Below the pieces are notes generated by a model. It worked only from the letters and a program-made list of their open reading frames with translations. It was not told the origin of the DNA and searched no databases. From G963678445 sp963678445 (lineage in GTDB: Bacteria > Hydrogenedentota > Hydrogenedentia > Hydrogenedentales > G963678445), in NCBI GenBank assembly GCA_963678445.1, contig OY782877.1, positions 3,348,001 to 3,412,000 on the forward strand: a DNA stretch of 64,000 bases, written 5' to 3'. Both the position numbers and the translations under genes were made by a program. Of the stretch, positions 36,092 through 45,130 are shown in pieces (the first letter of the stretch is position 1; each line of letters starts with the position of its first letter).

Positions 36092-36741
36092 AGGGACTTT
36101 TTATTACTTTGGAGGGGGTGGAGGGATGTGGAAAAACAACGCAGATAGCGTTGTTGCGCGCCTATTTGGAGGAGCAGGGGTGTGAAGTTTTGTTGACCCG
36201 GGAGCCAGGGGGGACGCCGATTGCTGAGGTGATTCGTGATATATTGCTTGATCCGGCCCATACGGCGTTGGCGGCCAGGGCGGAGTTGTTTTTGTATGAA
36301 GCAGCACGTGCGCAGCATGTGGAAGAAAAGATTCGTCCTGCTTTGATGGCGGGTAAGGTCGTCATTTGTGATCGTTTCATCGATTCCACGACGGCGTATC
36401 AGGGTGCTGGGCGAGGGTTGGCGCAGGAGGAGGTGATGTATCTGCACCGTGTTGCAACGGGGGGTGTCTGGCCGGATCTGACGCTGCTGCTGGATTTGTC
36501 TGCAGAAGAGGGATTGGCGCGTGCGCATGCGAGGGGCCGGGCGGATCGTATGGAGCAGGAGGCGTTGGACTTTCATGAACGGGTACGCGCGGGATTCCTT
36601 GCGCTTGCACGGCAGGACCCGGAACGTATTACAATAGTGGATGCTCGCTGTTCGGTTGATGTAGTTGCTGCAGCGGTGCGCGATAGTGTGCGACCTTTTT
36701 TACAACGTATAACGTCTTCTGTGTGTGATGAAGGCCTCTGA
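36088..36741 (+). CDS. tmk: thymidylate kinase
   Basis: A 217-residue P-loop kinase phosphorylating dTMP to dTDP. Walker A LEGVEGCGKTTQ at 8-19, LTREPGGTPIAEVIRD (DR/E-P-G-G-T motif), VVICDRFIDSTTAYQGAGRGL and the LID segment ARGRADRMEQE. The start overlaps the tyrA stop by four bases. The order tmk-holB-ricT-tatD is conserved in many bacteria. Confidence 0.96.
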   Translation: MKGLFITLEGVEGCGKTTQIALLRAYLEEQGCEVLLTREPGGTPIAEVIRDILLDPAHTALAARAELFLYEAARAQHVEEKIRPALMAGKVVICDRFIDSTTAYQGAGRGLAQEEVMYLHRVATGGVWPDLTLLLDLSAEEGLARAHARGRADRMEQEALDFHERVRAGFLALARQDPERITIVDARCSVDVVAAAVRDSVRPFLQRITSSVCDEGL

Positions 36742-36781
36742 TGGCGCTTTTTTTTGTACGGAAGCCGGGTATGGGCGGTTC

Positions 36782-37867
36782 ATGAGTTTTTCTGAGATTT
36801 TAGATCAGGCGGTCCCTGTACGTCTGTTACAAAATATTATCCAACGCAACCGTACGCCCAATGGCTTGTTGTTTTGGGGCCCGGGGGGTGTAGGTAAGCA
36901 ACGCACTGCCATGGAGTTTGCCAAGGCGCTGAATTGTACCGAGCACGAGGCTGATGCGTGTGGGGGGTGCCTGGCCTGCCGAAAGGTGGCCAAAGGTAAT
37001 CATCCGGATGTCAAAATTATCACACCTGCGGGCAAGGGGCGCATTATTAATGTGGAAACCATCGAGTTCATTAATGAACTTGCGGCGTATCAACCGTTTG
37101 AGGGCCGGTGGCGGGTGATCCTGTTGCAGGATGCGGAGCGGATGAATCTGGCGGCGCAGAACCATTTTTTGAAAACCCTGGAAGAACCACCCAGCAATAC
37201 GGCTTTTATTCTTCTTACAGAATTTCCGCGTATCTTGTTGGCGACCATCCGTTCCCGCTGTCAGCAGGTGCGTTTTGGTGCGCTACGTCCTGAAACAGTT
37301 ACCTCGTTGCTGCTACAGCAGCATAGTCTGGAACCCGACTTGGCAGCGGCAGTGGCTGCAGTATCGCAGGGCCAGATGTCACGCGCCCTGGATCTGGTGG
37401 AGACGGGGAAACGGGAGGTCGTGCTGGATTTTGCACATCGTCTGGCGCAAGGGGAGGACCCGCTGGGTTTAAGTGAGGAGTTTATTCAGCATTTACGGGC
37501 GCAAGAGGCGGCAATTAAGGCAACGGTGAAGTCGGAGCTTGAGGTTGCGGACGCCAAGGAATCCTCGAAGGAGGATCGTGACGAGCAAAAGCAGGAGCAG
37601 ATGGCGTTGATAGAGGCGTTGATTCGTCGTGACTTGATGGAATATTTGTATTTGTTTAAGACATGGTATCGCGATGCACTGGTTTTTTCGGGAACGGGGG
37701 TGTCGGCGTCGGTTTTTAATCGGGATCAGATGACGCATTTGCAGGCGGAGGCGCCGGGGGGGCTGGAGCGTAAACTGGATGCGATTGAGAAAGCATGGCG
37801 GTATGTGGAACGAAATCTGAGTATAGAACGCGTATTTCGCGATCTTTTCTTTGTGCTGGCTGGGTGA
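36782..37867 (+). CDS. holB: DNA polymerase III delta-prime subunit
   Basis: A 361-residue clamp-loader AAA+ protein. Walker A-like LFWGPGGVGKQRTAMEFA near residues 32-49, zinc-module Cys (CTEHEADACGGCLACRKV), sensor-1 region LQDAERMNLAAQNHFLKTLEEPPSNTAFIL and the SRC arginine-finger IRSRCQQVRF. The ATG at 36782 fits the usual N-terminus (SFSEILDQAVPVRLLQN); an ATG at 36728 inside the end of tmk would add 18 unusual residues. It contains a charged low-complexity insert (KESSKEDRDEQKQEQ) near residue 265, not typical of the family. Confidence 0.92.
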   Translation: MSFSEILDQAVPVRLLQNIIQRNRTPNGLLFWGPGGVGKQRTAMEFAKALNCTEHEADACGGCLACRKVAKGNHPDVKIITPAGKGRIINVETIEFINELAAYQPFEGRWRVILLQDAERMNLAAQNHFLKTLEEPPSNTAFILLTEFPRILLATIRSRCQQVRFGALRPETVTSLLLQQHSLEPDLAAAVAAVSQGQMSRALDLVETGKREVVLDFAHRLAQGEDPLGLSEEFIQHLRAQEAAIKATVKSELEVADAKESSKEDRDEQKQEQMALIEALIRRDLMEYLYLFKTWYRDALVFSGTGVSASVFNRDQMTHLQAEAPGGLERKLDAIEKAWRYVERNLSIERVFRDLFFVLAG

Positions 37868-37921
37868 GCGTGGATATGATACGCTTGTCTGACGCGGTAT
37901 CAAAGCGAAGGGAGTAGTCCA

Positions 37922-38815
37922 GTGAGTAAAATAGCTCGTGTCCGATTGCGTAAGCCGCGTCGGGTATTGTTTTTTAAATGTGATGACATTGTCTTGCAGC
38001 GCGACGAGGCGTGTATTGTTCAGACGGAGCAGGGACAGGAATGGGGTACATGTATTTTGCCGCCTGAGCCGTGTTCTGACGAAATTGCGGAGAAGACAGA
38101 GTTTAGTGTGTTGCGTCGGGCGACGACGCGGGACGCGAAGACCTTTGATTCTTTGTTGGGGGAAGAACGCAAGGCGCGGGAGATCTGTGCGAAAAAGATC
38201 GCGCGGCGTGATTTGCCGATGAAGTTGGTGGATGTGGAGTATACTTTTGACAAGCGGAAGGTGGTCTTTTATTTTACCGCAGAGGACCGGGTGGATTTTC
38301 GCGAATTGGTGCGCGATCTTGCGCATGATTTGCGCACGCGTATTGAATTGCGACATATCCAGGTGCGGGATGAAGCGAAGATGGTGGGGGGAATTGGTTC
38401 GTGTGGGCGCGCCTTGTGCTGTGCCTCGTGGCTGGATGAGTTCAAGCCGATTTCGATGCGGATGGCCAAGCGCCAGAACCTGTCGTTGAATCCGTCGAAG
38501 ATTAGCGGGCAGTGTGGTCGCTTGCTTTGTTGTCTGAGTTACGAAAACGATCAATACGAAGACCCGCGCAAACGTAAAAAACGCCTGGCACAGGAACAGG
38601 CGGCGCAGCGTGCGGCGGAGAAAGAGAAAGCGGAGAAGGAGCAGGCGCAGAAGGGGGAAAAGGAGAAAGAAACAGTCCAGAAGCCGGAGGCGGGATGTCC
38701 GCATGCGGAAAGCTGCCCCCAAAAGGCGGCGGCAGCAAAGCAGAGGAAGGAACCGCGACGTCGGGGAGGACAGCAGCGTTCGAAACGTGCGACGCAGAAA
38801 CAGGACGAAAAGTAG
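37922..38815 (+). CDS. ricT: PSP1/RicT-family protein
   Basis: A 297-residue protein of the RicT/YaaT family, which in Bacillus works with RicA and RicF in RNA processing by RNase Y. Conserved Cys-rich signatures are GGIGSCGRALCCASWLDEFKPIS and GQCGRLLCCLSYE; upstream RDLPMKLVDVEYTFDKRKVVFYFTAEDRVDFRELVRDLA is also standard. From about residue 215 the protein carries a Lys/Glu/Ala/Arg-rich coiled and basic tail, longer than usual. GTG at 37922 is preceded by AAGGGAG. Context tmk-holB-ricT-tatD supports the call. Confidence 0.92.
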   Translation: MSKIARVRLRKPRRVLFFKCDDIVLQRDEACIVQTEQGQEWGTCILPPEPCSDEIAEKTEFSVLRRATTRDAKTFDSLLGEERKAREICAKKIARRDLPMKLVDVEYTFDKRKVVFYFTAEDRVDFRELVRDLAHDLRTRIELRHIQVRDEAKMVGGIGSCGRALCCASWLDEFKPISMRMAKRQNLSLNPSKISGQCGRLLCCLSYENDQYEDPRKRKKRLAQEQAAQRAAEKEKAEKEQAQKGEKEKETVQKPEAGCPHAESCPQKAAAAKQRKEPRRRGGQQRSKRATQKQDEK

Positions 38816-38842
38816 CGCGTCGATGCTTACTGCGTTACAGAA

Positions 38843-39646
38843 GTGAATGGTGTGATTATGTCTTTGGTAGATACGCATTGTCATTTGCAGGATGCCAAGT
38901 TCGATGGCGAACGGGAAGCAGTGATAGCACGGGCCTTGGAGTGCCTTTCCTGGTTGGTGGTGGTGGGGGATGACTTGCCGAATAGTGAAACGGCGATAGC
39001 CCTTACGCGAGATCGGGTTTATGCAGCAGTAGGCTTTCATCCTTATCATGCGGATTTGGTAGATGCGGCTTCTTTGAAAAAGCTTCGTGTATTGGCAGAG
39101 AATCCAAAGGTGGTGGCGATTGGGGAGATCGGGCTGGATTATTACAACGAGTTTTCCCCGCGTGCGGTGCAGCGTAAAGCGTTTCCTTTACAATTACAAC
39201 TTGCCGCAGAAATGCAGTTGCCGGTAGCCATCCATAATCGTCAGGCCGATGCAGATACGCTATCCATACTGGAAGAGTATGTAGGTGCATTGCCCGGATG
39301 TATCCTTCACTGTTTTGGAAGCGACGCCGCTGCCGCAGAACGCTTCCTGGAAATGGGCTGCTATATTTCCTTTGCAGGTAATGTTACGTACAAGAGTGCA
39401 CAACCCTTGCGTGATGCCGCCAAGGTGACGCCTTTGGAGCGCTTGCTGGTGGAGACGGATGCACCTTATTTATCACCGCAGCCTCGTCGAGGGAAACGCT
39501 GTGAGCCCGCTTTTGTGCAGCATACGGCGGCGGCATTGGCGGAGGTGAAACAGGTGCCGCTGGAGGTGTTGACGCAACACACGACGGACAATGCACACCG
39601 TATTTACGGGGTTTCGCATGACGCCGTCGATGAGGCTACCGAATAG
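38843..39646 (+). CDS. tatD: TatD-family metal-dependent deoxyribonuclease/hydrolase
   Basis: A 267-residue amidohydrolase-fold nuclease. Metal ligands visible: DTHCHLQD, GEIGLDYY, AIHNRQAD, LHCFGSD and VETDAPYLSPQPRRGKRCEP. Relatives begin near LVDTHCHL, so the ATG at 38858 (MSLVDTHCHL) is as likely as 38843. It overlaps the pabBC start by about 29 bases. Confidence 0.92.
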   Translation: MNGVIMSLVDTHCHLQDAKFDGEREAVIARALECLSWLVVVGDDLPNSETAIALTRDRVYAAVGFHPYHADLVDAASLKKLRVLAENPKVVAIGEIGLDYYNEFSPRAVQRKAFPLQLQLAAEMQLPVAIHNRQADADTLSILEEYVGALPGCILHCFGSDAAAAERFLEMGCYISFAGNVTYKSAQPLRDAAKVTPLERLLVETDAPYLSPQPRRGKRCEPAFVQHTAAALAEVKQVPLEVLTQHTTDNAHRIYGVSHDAVDEATE

Positions 39647-41453
39647 GGCAGCTGTTTTTAACTGTATTGTGCCGTTTTGGGAAGGGGATAGTATCGGCGT
39701 GGATGTGCGAACGAAATCCTCCGAGTTAGGATTGGCCTGGTTTCCGGGTGTGCGGGAAGATGTACTGTTTTGTGCGCCGGAATCCATCGTTTGCGCTATG
39801 AACGTGGCAGATGTTGTTCCTGCGTTACACAAGGTGCAGACCGCGCTCGCGCAAGGTTTTTACGCTGCCGGATATGTAGCCTATGAAGCGGCGGCGGCCT
39901 TTGAGCCCGCCTTTCAGACCCATCCCTTTGTTCGTATGCCCTTACTCTGGTTTGCGCTGTATCGAGAAAGGCAGATCCTTCCGCCTCTTTCTACTTCTGC
40001 GGGAAAGTACACCTTGGGTGAATGGCATTCGCTCGTAGACAAGGCGACCTATTCGGATGCCTTGCAACGGATTCACATGCATATCGCCGCAGGGGATACG
40101 TATCAGGTGAATTATACCTTTCCTATGCGTGCTGCGTTTCAGGGAGAGTCGCTGGCCTGGTTTCGCGTCCTTTGTGCTGCACAACGGCAGGGGTATTTTG
40201 GGTATCTGGATACGGGGCGGCACAAAATTCTTTCTGCATCGCCTGAATTGTTTTTCTCCACCCATGCGGGAAAACTCTGTACACGTCCGATGAAAGGGAC
40301 GCGTCCACGGGGACGCTTTCCGCAAGAGGACGCATATAAACGTGAGGCGTTGCAGCGTTCCGACAAGGACCGGGCGGAAAACCTGATGATTGTAGACCTG
40401 CTTCGCAATGACGTCGGGCGTATTAGTGAAACGGGTACGGTGTCGGTACCGTCTCTGTTTGATGTGGAACCTTATCCGACCGTCTGGCAGATGACTTCAA
40501 CGGTTACTGCACGAAGCCAGGCAAAATTGGGCGAGATTTTTGCCGCACTTTTTCCCTGTGGTTCGATTACGGGAGCCCCAAAAATTGAAACCATGAAGAT
40601 TATCCGTAATTTAGAACCCTATCCCCGTGGAGTCTATTGCGGTGCAGTGGGCTGGTGTGCGCCCAATGGGGCGGCGCAGTTTAATGTTGCCATTCGTACG
40701 GCGGTGGTCGACGCAGAGGCTGGTGAGGCGGAGTATCATGTGGGCGGTGGTATCACGTGGGATTCAGTTACCACGGCGGAATATCAGGAATGCTGCGACA
40801 AGGCGCGTATCCTGCATTATCAACGTCCTGCATTCCAGTTGCTGGAAAGCCTGCGCTACGAAAATGGCTATCAGTTGTTAAATGCACATGTGGAACGTCT
40901 ACTGGCGAGTGCAGCCTATTTCGATATTCCGCTGAATCGTGTCGAGGTCCTCCGTGTGTTGAAAGAGCATGCCGAAGAGTTGAGGGGGGTGCCTGTTAAG
41001 GTGCGTTTGTTGGTGGACCAACAAGGGAAAATGCAGGTGATGCATACCCCTCTGGAGCGCTTGCCGCGTTTGCGATTGGGCTGGGCTACAGCACCGGTAG
41101 ATTCGCAGGAATCCTTTCTGTTCCACAAGACAACGCATCGGGAAGTGTATACGCGAGCTTTGGCGCAGCGACTGGATTGTGACGAAGTTTTACTATGGAA
41201 TACGCGGGACGAGGTGACGGAGGCCACACGTGCTAATGTGGTGGTGACGTTGGATGGGAGGCAGTATACACCACCGGTGGATTGTGGATTATTGCCGGGT
41301 ACGTTTCGTGGGCATCTGCTGCAGGAGGGTGTGATTGAGGAGCGACTGATTACGCGTGCGGAAATGGCGCGCGCAACGGAAGTTCAGTTGATTAATTCGG
41401 TGAGGGGTTGGATCGCCGTGGATTGGGAACCGGAGTGTGCGATACAGGCGTAG
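39618..41453 (+). CDS. pabBC: fused aminodeoxychorismate synthase component I and 4-amino-4-deoxychorismate lyase
   Basis: A 611-residue bifunctional enzyme making 4-aminobenzoate for folate. The PabB part (about 1-365) has HIAAGDTYQVNYTFPM, SASPELFF, RPMKGTRPRG, ENLMIVDLLRNDVGRI and the chorismate-binding PCGSITGAPKIETMKII. The PabC part (about 380-611) is a class IV PLP lyase with the lysine in FLFHKTTHREVY, then DEVLLWNTRDEVTEATRANV and LLPGTFRGHLL. Such fusions are known. Start ATG at 39618 has GGGG 6 bases upstream; 39630 is the alternative. A glutamine amidotransferase (PabA) is not in the window. Confidence 0.92.
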   Translation: MTPSMRLPNRAAVFNCIVPFWEGDSIGVDVRTKSSELGLAWFPGVREDVLFCAPESIVCAMNVADVVPALHKVQTALAQGFYAAGYVAYEAAAAFEPAFQTHPFVRMPLLWFALYRERQILPPLSTSAGKYTLGEWHSLVDKATYSDALQRIHMHIAAGDTYQVNYTFPMRAAFQGESLAWFRVLCAAQRQGYFGYLDTGRHKILSASPELFFSTHAGKLCTRPMKGTRPRGRFPQEDAYKREALQRSDKDRAENLMIVDLLRNDVGRISETGTVSVPSLFDVEPYPTVWQMTSTVTARSQAKLGEIFAALFPCGSITGAPKIETMKIIRNLEPYPRGVYCGAVGWCAPNGAAQFNVAIRTAVVDAEAGEAEYHVGGGITWDSVTTAEYQECCDKARILHYQRPAFQLLESLRYENGYQLLNAHVERLLASAAYFDIPLNRVEVLRVLKEHAEELRGVPVKVRLLVDQQGKMQVMHTPLERLPRLRLGWATAPVDSQESFLFHKTTHREVYTRALAQRLDCDEVLLWNTRDEVTEATRANVVVTLDGRQYTPPVDCGLLPGTFRGHLLQEGVIEERLITRAEMARATEVQLINSVRGWIAVDWEPECAIQA

Positions 41454-41481
41454 GAGAAGGTATTGGGACAGGAGTATGGTA

Positions 41482-43104
41482 ATGTCTGAAAAAGTTGGCC
41501 TAGCAGATGCGGTGTTGGCTTGGCGCAAGGTTCTGGATGACACTCGAATTCATACAGATGACGCGATACGGGCACGGTATGCGCGCACCACACATCCCCA
41601 TGGAACAACGCCCTCGTGTGTGCTGTATCCAAAGACGGTGCAAGAGATCCAGGATGTTCTGAAAATTGCGAATCGTTATGCCGTAGTGGTCTATCCTGTT
41701 TCATGTGGCAAAAACTGGGGGTATGGCGATGCGTGCGCCCCTTGTGACGATGCCGCCATCCTCGATTTGTCACAGATGAACCGTATTCTTCGTGTTGATG
41801 CGGAGATGGGTTATGCCGTGCTGGAACCGGGGGTGACGCAACAGCAGTTATATGAAGCTGTGCAGCAGAAAGCCCCTGATTTCTGGATGGATAGCTCTGG
41901 CGCGGGGACTTCGGCCAGCGTGTTGGGAAACGTGCTGGAACGCGGATTTGGGCATACACCCTATGGCGATCATGTGCGCAATACCTGCGGTATGGAGGTG
42001 GTGCTTGCTGATGGGACATGCGTGCGGACGGGCTTTGGGCATTTTCCCGATGCACATTCTGCACCGCTCTATCCCTATGGGGTGGGTCCGATACTGGACG
42101 GTCTTTTCATGCAATCCAATTTTGCTATCGTTACCCAAATGACCGTTTGGCTGTATCCGGCTCCTAAGGATTTTCAGCTGTTTTTTCTAAAACAGGATGA
42201 TCCTCAAAAATTGCCTGAACTTATCGATGCATTACGACCGTTGCGTATGCGCGGCGTGCTTAACAGCGCTGTGCATATTGGAAATGATCTGCGGATCATC
42301 AGTAGCATGCAGCGGTATCCGTGGGAGGAAGCGCAGGGGCAAACACCGTTGCCCGAAATACTTCGTGAAAAATTGCGTCGTGCGAACGGCGTGGGCGCCT
42401 GGAATCTTTCTGCGTCGCTAGCGGGTGAACGTGCCCAGGTACGTGCAGCCTCTCGCGAAGTGCGTCGTGCCTTGGCAGGACTGGGTAAGCTGGTTTTTGT
42501 GGATGACAAAAAACTGCGTTGGGGGAAACGAGCAGCTGCCTTGTTGGGAAAACTGGGTGCTGCAAAAACTTTGCGGAGGCAGTTGGAGGTGCTGGAGCCT
42601 AATTACGGGCTGTTGAAAGGGATTCCGACGGATGCACCCTTGCTGGGAACCCAATGGCGTTTGCGTGATTTGCCCTCCTCCGGGGAAAGCGATCCATTGG
42701 CGCTCGGCTGCGGTTTGATGTGGCTGTCACCCGTTTTGCCGATGCGGGGCGTGGATGCACAACGCCTGCTGGATTGTGTGATGCCTGTTTTTGCGAACTA
42801 CGGTTTCGAATTGCCCGCGACGTTTACCCTGCTTAATGAACGCGCTATGGTTGCTATCCTCAATGTGTTTTATGACAAGAAGAGTCAGGAGGAGTCAGCA
42901 GCAGCCCAAGCATGCTACGAAGAGACCTTGCGGAAGTTGTGCGAGATAGGTTATCCACCTTACCGAACGAGTCCGCACGGAATGCCCTATCTGTGGGGGA
43001 AAGGGGATACATTCTGGCAGACAACGCAGCGCATCAAGGCGGCGTTGGATCCTAATGATATCGTAGCACGAGGCCGCTACATCCCCCCCTTGAACAAGAG
43101 TTGA
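41482..43104 (+). CDS. FAD-linked oxidoreductase of the vanillyl-alcohol-oxidase/4-cresol-dehydrogenase family
   Basis: A 540-residue flavoprotein. The FAD-binding domain (about 45-225) has PSCVLYPKTVQEIQDVLKIANRYAVVVYPVSCGKNWGYGDACAP (the SxGKNWGYG core is characteristic of 4-cresol dehydrogenase flavoprotein), LDLSQMNRILRVDAEMGYAVLEPGVTQQQLYE and LGNVLERGFGHTPYGDHV. The C-terminal cap and WQTTQRIKAALDPNDIVARGRYIP complete the family. Members oxidise 4-alkylphenols with a cytochrome partner or oxygen; none is encoded next to it. ATG at 41482 has GACAGGAG 7 bases upstream. Its place behind pabBC suggests co-transcription, though a link in function is unclear. Confidence 0.85.
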   Translation: MSEKVGLADAVLAWRKVLDDTRIHTDDAIRARYARTTHPHGTTPSCVLYPKTVQEIQDVLKIANRYAVVVYPVSCGKNWGYGDACAPCDDAAILDLSQMNRILRVDAEMGYAVLEPGVTQQQLYEAVQQKAPDFWMDSSGAGTSASVLGNVLERGFGHTPYGDHVRNTCGMEVVLADGTCVRTGFGHFPDAHSAPLYPYGVGPILDGLFMQSNFAIVTQMTVWLYPAPKDFQLFFLKQDDPQKLPELIDALRPLRMRGVLNSAVHIGNDLRIISSMQRYPWEEAQGQTPLPEILREKLRRANGVGAWNLSASLAGERAQVRAASREVRRALAGLGKLVFVDDKKLRWGKRAAALLGKLGAAKTLRRQLEVLEPNYGLLKGIPTDAPLLGTQWRLRDLPSSGESDPLALGCGLMWLSPVLPMRGVDAQRLLDCVMPVFANYGFELPATFTLLNERAMVAILNVFYDKKSQEESAAAQACYEETLRKLCEIGYPPYRTSPHGMPYLWGKGDTFWQTTQRIKAALDPNDIVARGRYIPPLNKS

Positions 43105-43168
43105 TAGTAGCGGCCATGCGTTCTTCGTCTTACTGCGTATCTTCCTGCTTGCGCAAAAAGAAAGGCGC

Positions 43169-44335
43169 TTAACGTGCTGCGTCGCTGCGTACAGCGGCAG
43201 GTTGCTGGTCTGCTTCCTGAGGATCAGGTAGCTTGTTTTTGTATATCTCGACGCCATGCTCTTCGCGTAAACGTTTCATTTGTGCTGCCAAAAGCAGCGG
43301 GGGGATCAACCGGGGTTTTGCCTCTTCCAGCGTCATAACCCGCTCGGGGAAATGCTTGAGCACCTTTAGTACCAACCACGAATCAGGCGTCGTTACCGCC
43401 ATTTGTTTTCCCTGCGCGTTCTGAATGATTTGCTGGTGTGCAGGTAAGTAGATGGGGCCTATGATGTCATTCTCGTTTGCCCCCGAAGCTGTTTCCCAAA
43501 AACTACGAAAGCGAGGTAAGTTTGGATCGTGCTCAATATCCGACTCAATCACCGACGGGCGTTCTGCTTTAGGCCGCGCCAACGGGTTTGTATTAGCTTT
43601 GAGAAACTCATTCACCAGATCTTCAAAAGATTCCCCGGCGTCAATTCGTTTACGCGTAGCAGCGGCCTGTTCCAAGGCGTTCTGTAATCGCATTGGGAAT
43701 CGGATAGCGCGGAAACTTAAGCGTTCTTTCTGCTGAAATGCATCCTTTTTAAAGTCATATTCCTGTTTCAACAGTTCAGGACTGATCTGAATCTCCCCGT
43801 TTTTAAAAGCTTCTACCGCCAAATAGGCCACGGCCTCATCGCCCAGCATTTCACGTTGCACCCGTTTGGCCTGTGCTTCAATGATCCCCTTCATCCCTTT
43901 AATAGTGCTGGGGGTGAGATTGTAGACCTTCATCAGCGGTGTCGTCTCTCCGGATTCCGGCACTTCAATCGTGTAGATCATGCGAAATTGCTCTTCGTTT
44001 TCACCTGAATCAGCGAAAAATTTTTCGCGGGCGCGATCGAGGGGTACATCAATCTTTCCGTCCTCGTGCAACTGCTGACCAAGGGGGAGTTTGAGCTGTT
44101 TGTCGATATGGTCGTTTATCACGCGTAAAAAATCGTTGCGGTTGCGAATGATAGGGCGTTTGTCATCATCCATATTGCGCAACAGTTCAAAGAGATCGCC
44201 ACGGGTGATATATTCTTCATCTACCTTCGCAATGCGTATCCGGTTTTTGTCTGCAATATTTCCGCAGCCGACGGTTAGCCCTGTTGCTATGAGTGCACTG
44301 AAGAGCAGTACAAGATGTATGGTTTTCTTACGCAT
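43169..44335 (-). CDS. SurA/PrsA-like lipoprotein with peptidyl-prolyl isomerase-type domain
   Basis: A 388-residue precursor starting at ATG 44335 (TAAGGA upstream; a 417-residue frame opened further upstream runs through the repeat). The signal ends with a lipobox (LIATGLTVGC), so it should be a lipoprotein. The long helical N-domain (about 40-220) followed by RLSFRAIRFPMR...AATRKRIDAGESFEDLVNEF and a late segment NDIIGPIYLPAHQ...WLVLKVLKHFPERVMTLEEAKPRLIPPLL resembles the parvulin (rotamase) chaperones. The parvulin core is divergent, so isomerase activity is doubtful. It likely helps outer-membrane protein folding. Convergent with the VAO-type gene. Confidence 0.75.
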   Translation of the reverse strand: MRKKTIHLVLLFSALIATGLTVGCGNIADKNRIRIAKVDEEYITRGDLFELLRNMDDDKRPIIRNRNDFLRVINDHIDKQLKLPLGQQLHEDGKIDVPLDRAREKFFADSGENEEQFRMIYTIEVPESGETTPLMKVYNLTPSTIKGMKGIIEAQAKRVQREMLGDEAVAYLAVEAFKNGEIQISPELLKQEYDFKKDAFQQKERLSFRAIRFPMRLQNALEQAAATRKRIDAGESFEDLVNEFLKANTNPLARPKAERPSVIESDIEHDPNLPRFRSFWETASGANENDIIGPIYLPAHQQIIQNAQGKQMAVTTPDSWLVLKVLKHFPERVMTLEEAKPRLIPPLLLAAQMKRLREEHGVEIYKNKLPDPQEADQQPAAVRSDAAR

Positions 44336-44387
44336 GGATAAAATCCTTACCTTCAAAGTCATTGGCGAAAAATACGGGTTTATTTCT

Positions 44388-44505
44388 AAAGCGGTCCAGC
44401 GAGCGCAAGGTGGCCAGCCCACCGGTAATATGTATGGTCCTTGCCATCCCTGACTGTAGCAAAAATTTTGTTTTTAATGACAACCCTTGCAGAGTTAATC
44501 ACTAA
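44388..44505 (-). repeat. dispersed intergenic repeat (R12), two hairpins
   Basis: Reverse copy with hairpins GCGGTC-CAGC-GAGCGC (44391-44406, one mismatch) and GGTGG-CCAGC-CCACC (44409-44423), then TATGGTCCTTGCC, TAGCAAAAATTTTG and TAATCACTAAGG. Same orientation as the lipoprotein gene that starts 53 bases further on. Confidence 0.85.
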
Positions 44506-44519
44506 GGGGCTTTGGGGTA

Positions 44520-44879
44520 CTACGCTTCAGGCGGTGTAGTCCCAAATCCCAGGGAGCGCAAAAAATTATCGATGTCGAGACTATTGTTTTCTCCTGTTGC
44601 TTGGGGTTGGAAGTGCAGGGGATCTTTGATATAGGCCTTCTGGCAGGCAGGGCATAAATCCAGGTGAATTTGCTTATAGATTTGTTCCTCTACTTCGGCA
44701 GGGTCGCGCTCTTCCAATTTTTCCAGCAGGGCAATAATTTCTTTGCGGTGGTTACGGACAAGATCCAGTAGCGTTACTTCGATTTCATTATAGGCGGCCC
44801 GGACATCGATGTTGACTGTATAGCGCAGTGAATGCTCGTCCATTTGTGCGCCGCAACCATCGCATTGAAACAGAACCAT
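44520..44879 (-). CDS. small zinc-ribbon-type protein of unknown function
   Basis: A 119-residue soluble protein. Two Cys pairs, C6xxC9 in FQCDGCGAQMD and CxxC in LCPACQKAYI near residues 77-80, flank an acidic helical segment; they would fit a treble-clef or zinc-ribbon module. The C-terminal tail (SLDIDNFLRSLGFG) is conserved-looking. Its leader holds a partial dispersed repeat in the same orientation. No family recognised. Confidence 0.6.
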   Translation of the reverse strand: MVLFQCDGCGAQMDEHSLRYTVNIDVRAAYNEIEVTLLDLVRNHRKEIIALLEKLEERDPAEVEEQIYKQIHLDLCPACQKAYIKDPLHFQPQATGENNSLDIDNFLRSLGFGTTPPEA

Positions 44880-44927
44880 AGCGAATGCTCTCCTACTTGC
44901 AGGCTTTTTTAGGTATTGAAAGCAGCC

Positions 44928-44981
44928 CGCAGCAAAAATTTAATTTTTTAGTGTCAGTTTTTAAATATTAAGTCACTAAAG
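44928..44981 (-). repeat. partial dispersed repeat (R13)
   Basis: Only the A/T-rich half is present (CAGCAAAAATTTAATTTTTT, TTAAGTCACTAAA); the GC hairpin half is missing. Same orientation as the zinc-ribbon gene downstream of it. Confidence 0.6.
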
Positions 44982-45130
44982 TATAGCATTTTGTATCAGC
45001 AGGTTGAATTTTTCAGTAGTGGACATGGAGAAGGCGTATTATGATATTCAATCTTGCAAGGTCGGGAAAGATTCCGTATGATTTGCTCTGTATTGAAATG
45101 GGATGGATTGCTTTCTGGAGAGAATGAGCC

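Noticed and set aside
37493..39049. Open frame of 518 codons antisense to holB, ricT and the start of tatD
   Set aside because: Composition is shadow-like (His/Arg/Leu-rich), no motif, and it overlaps three well-supported genes.
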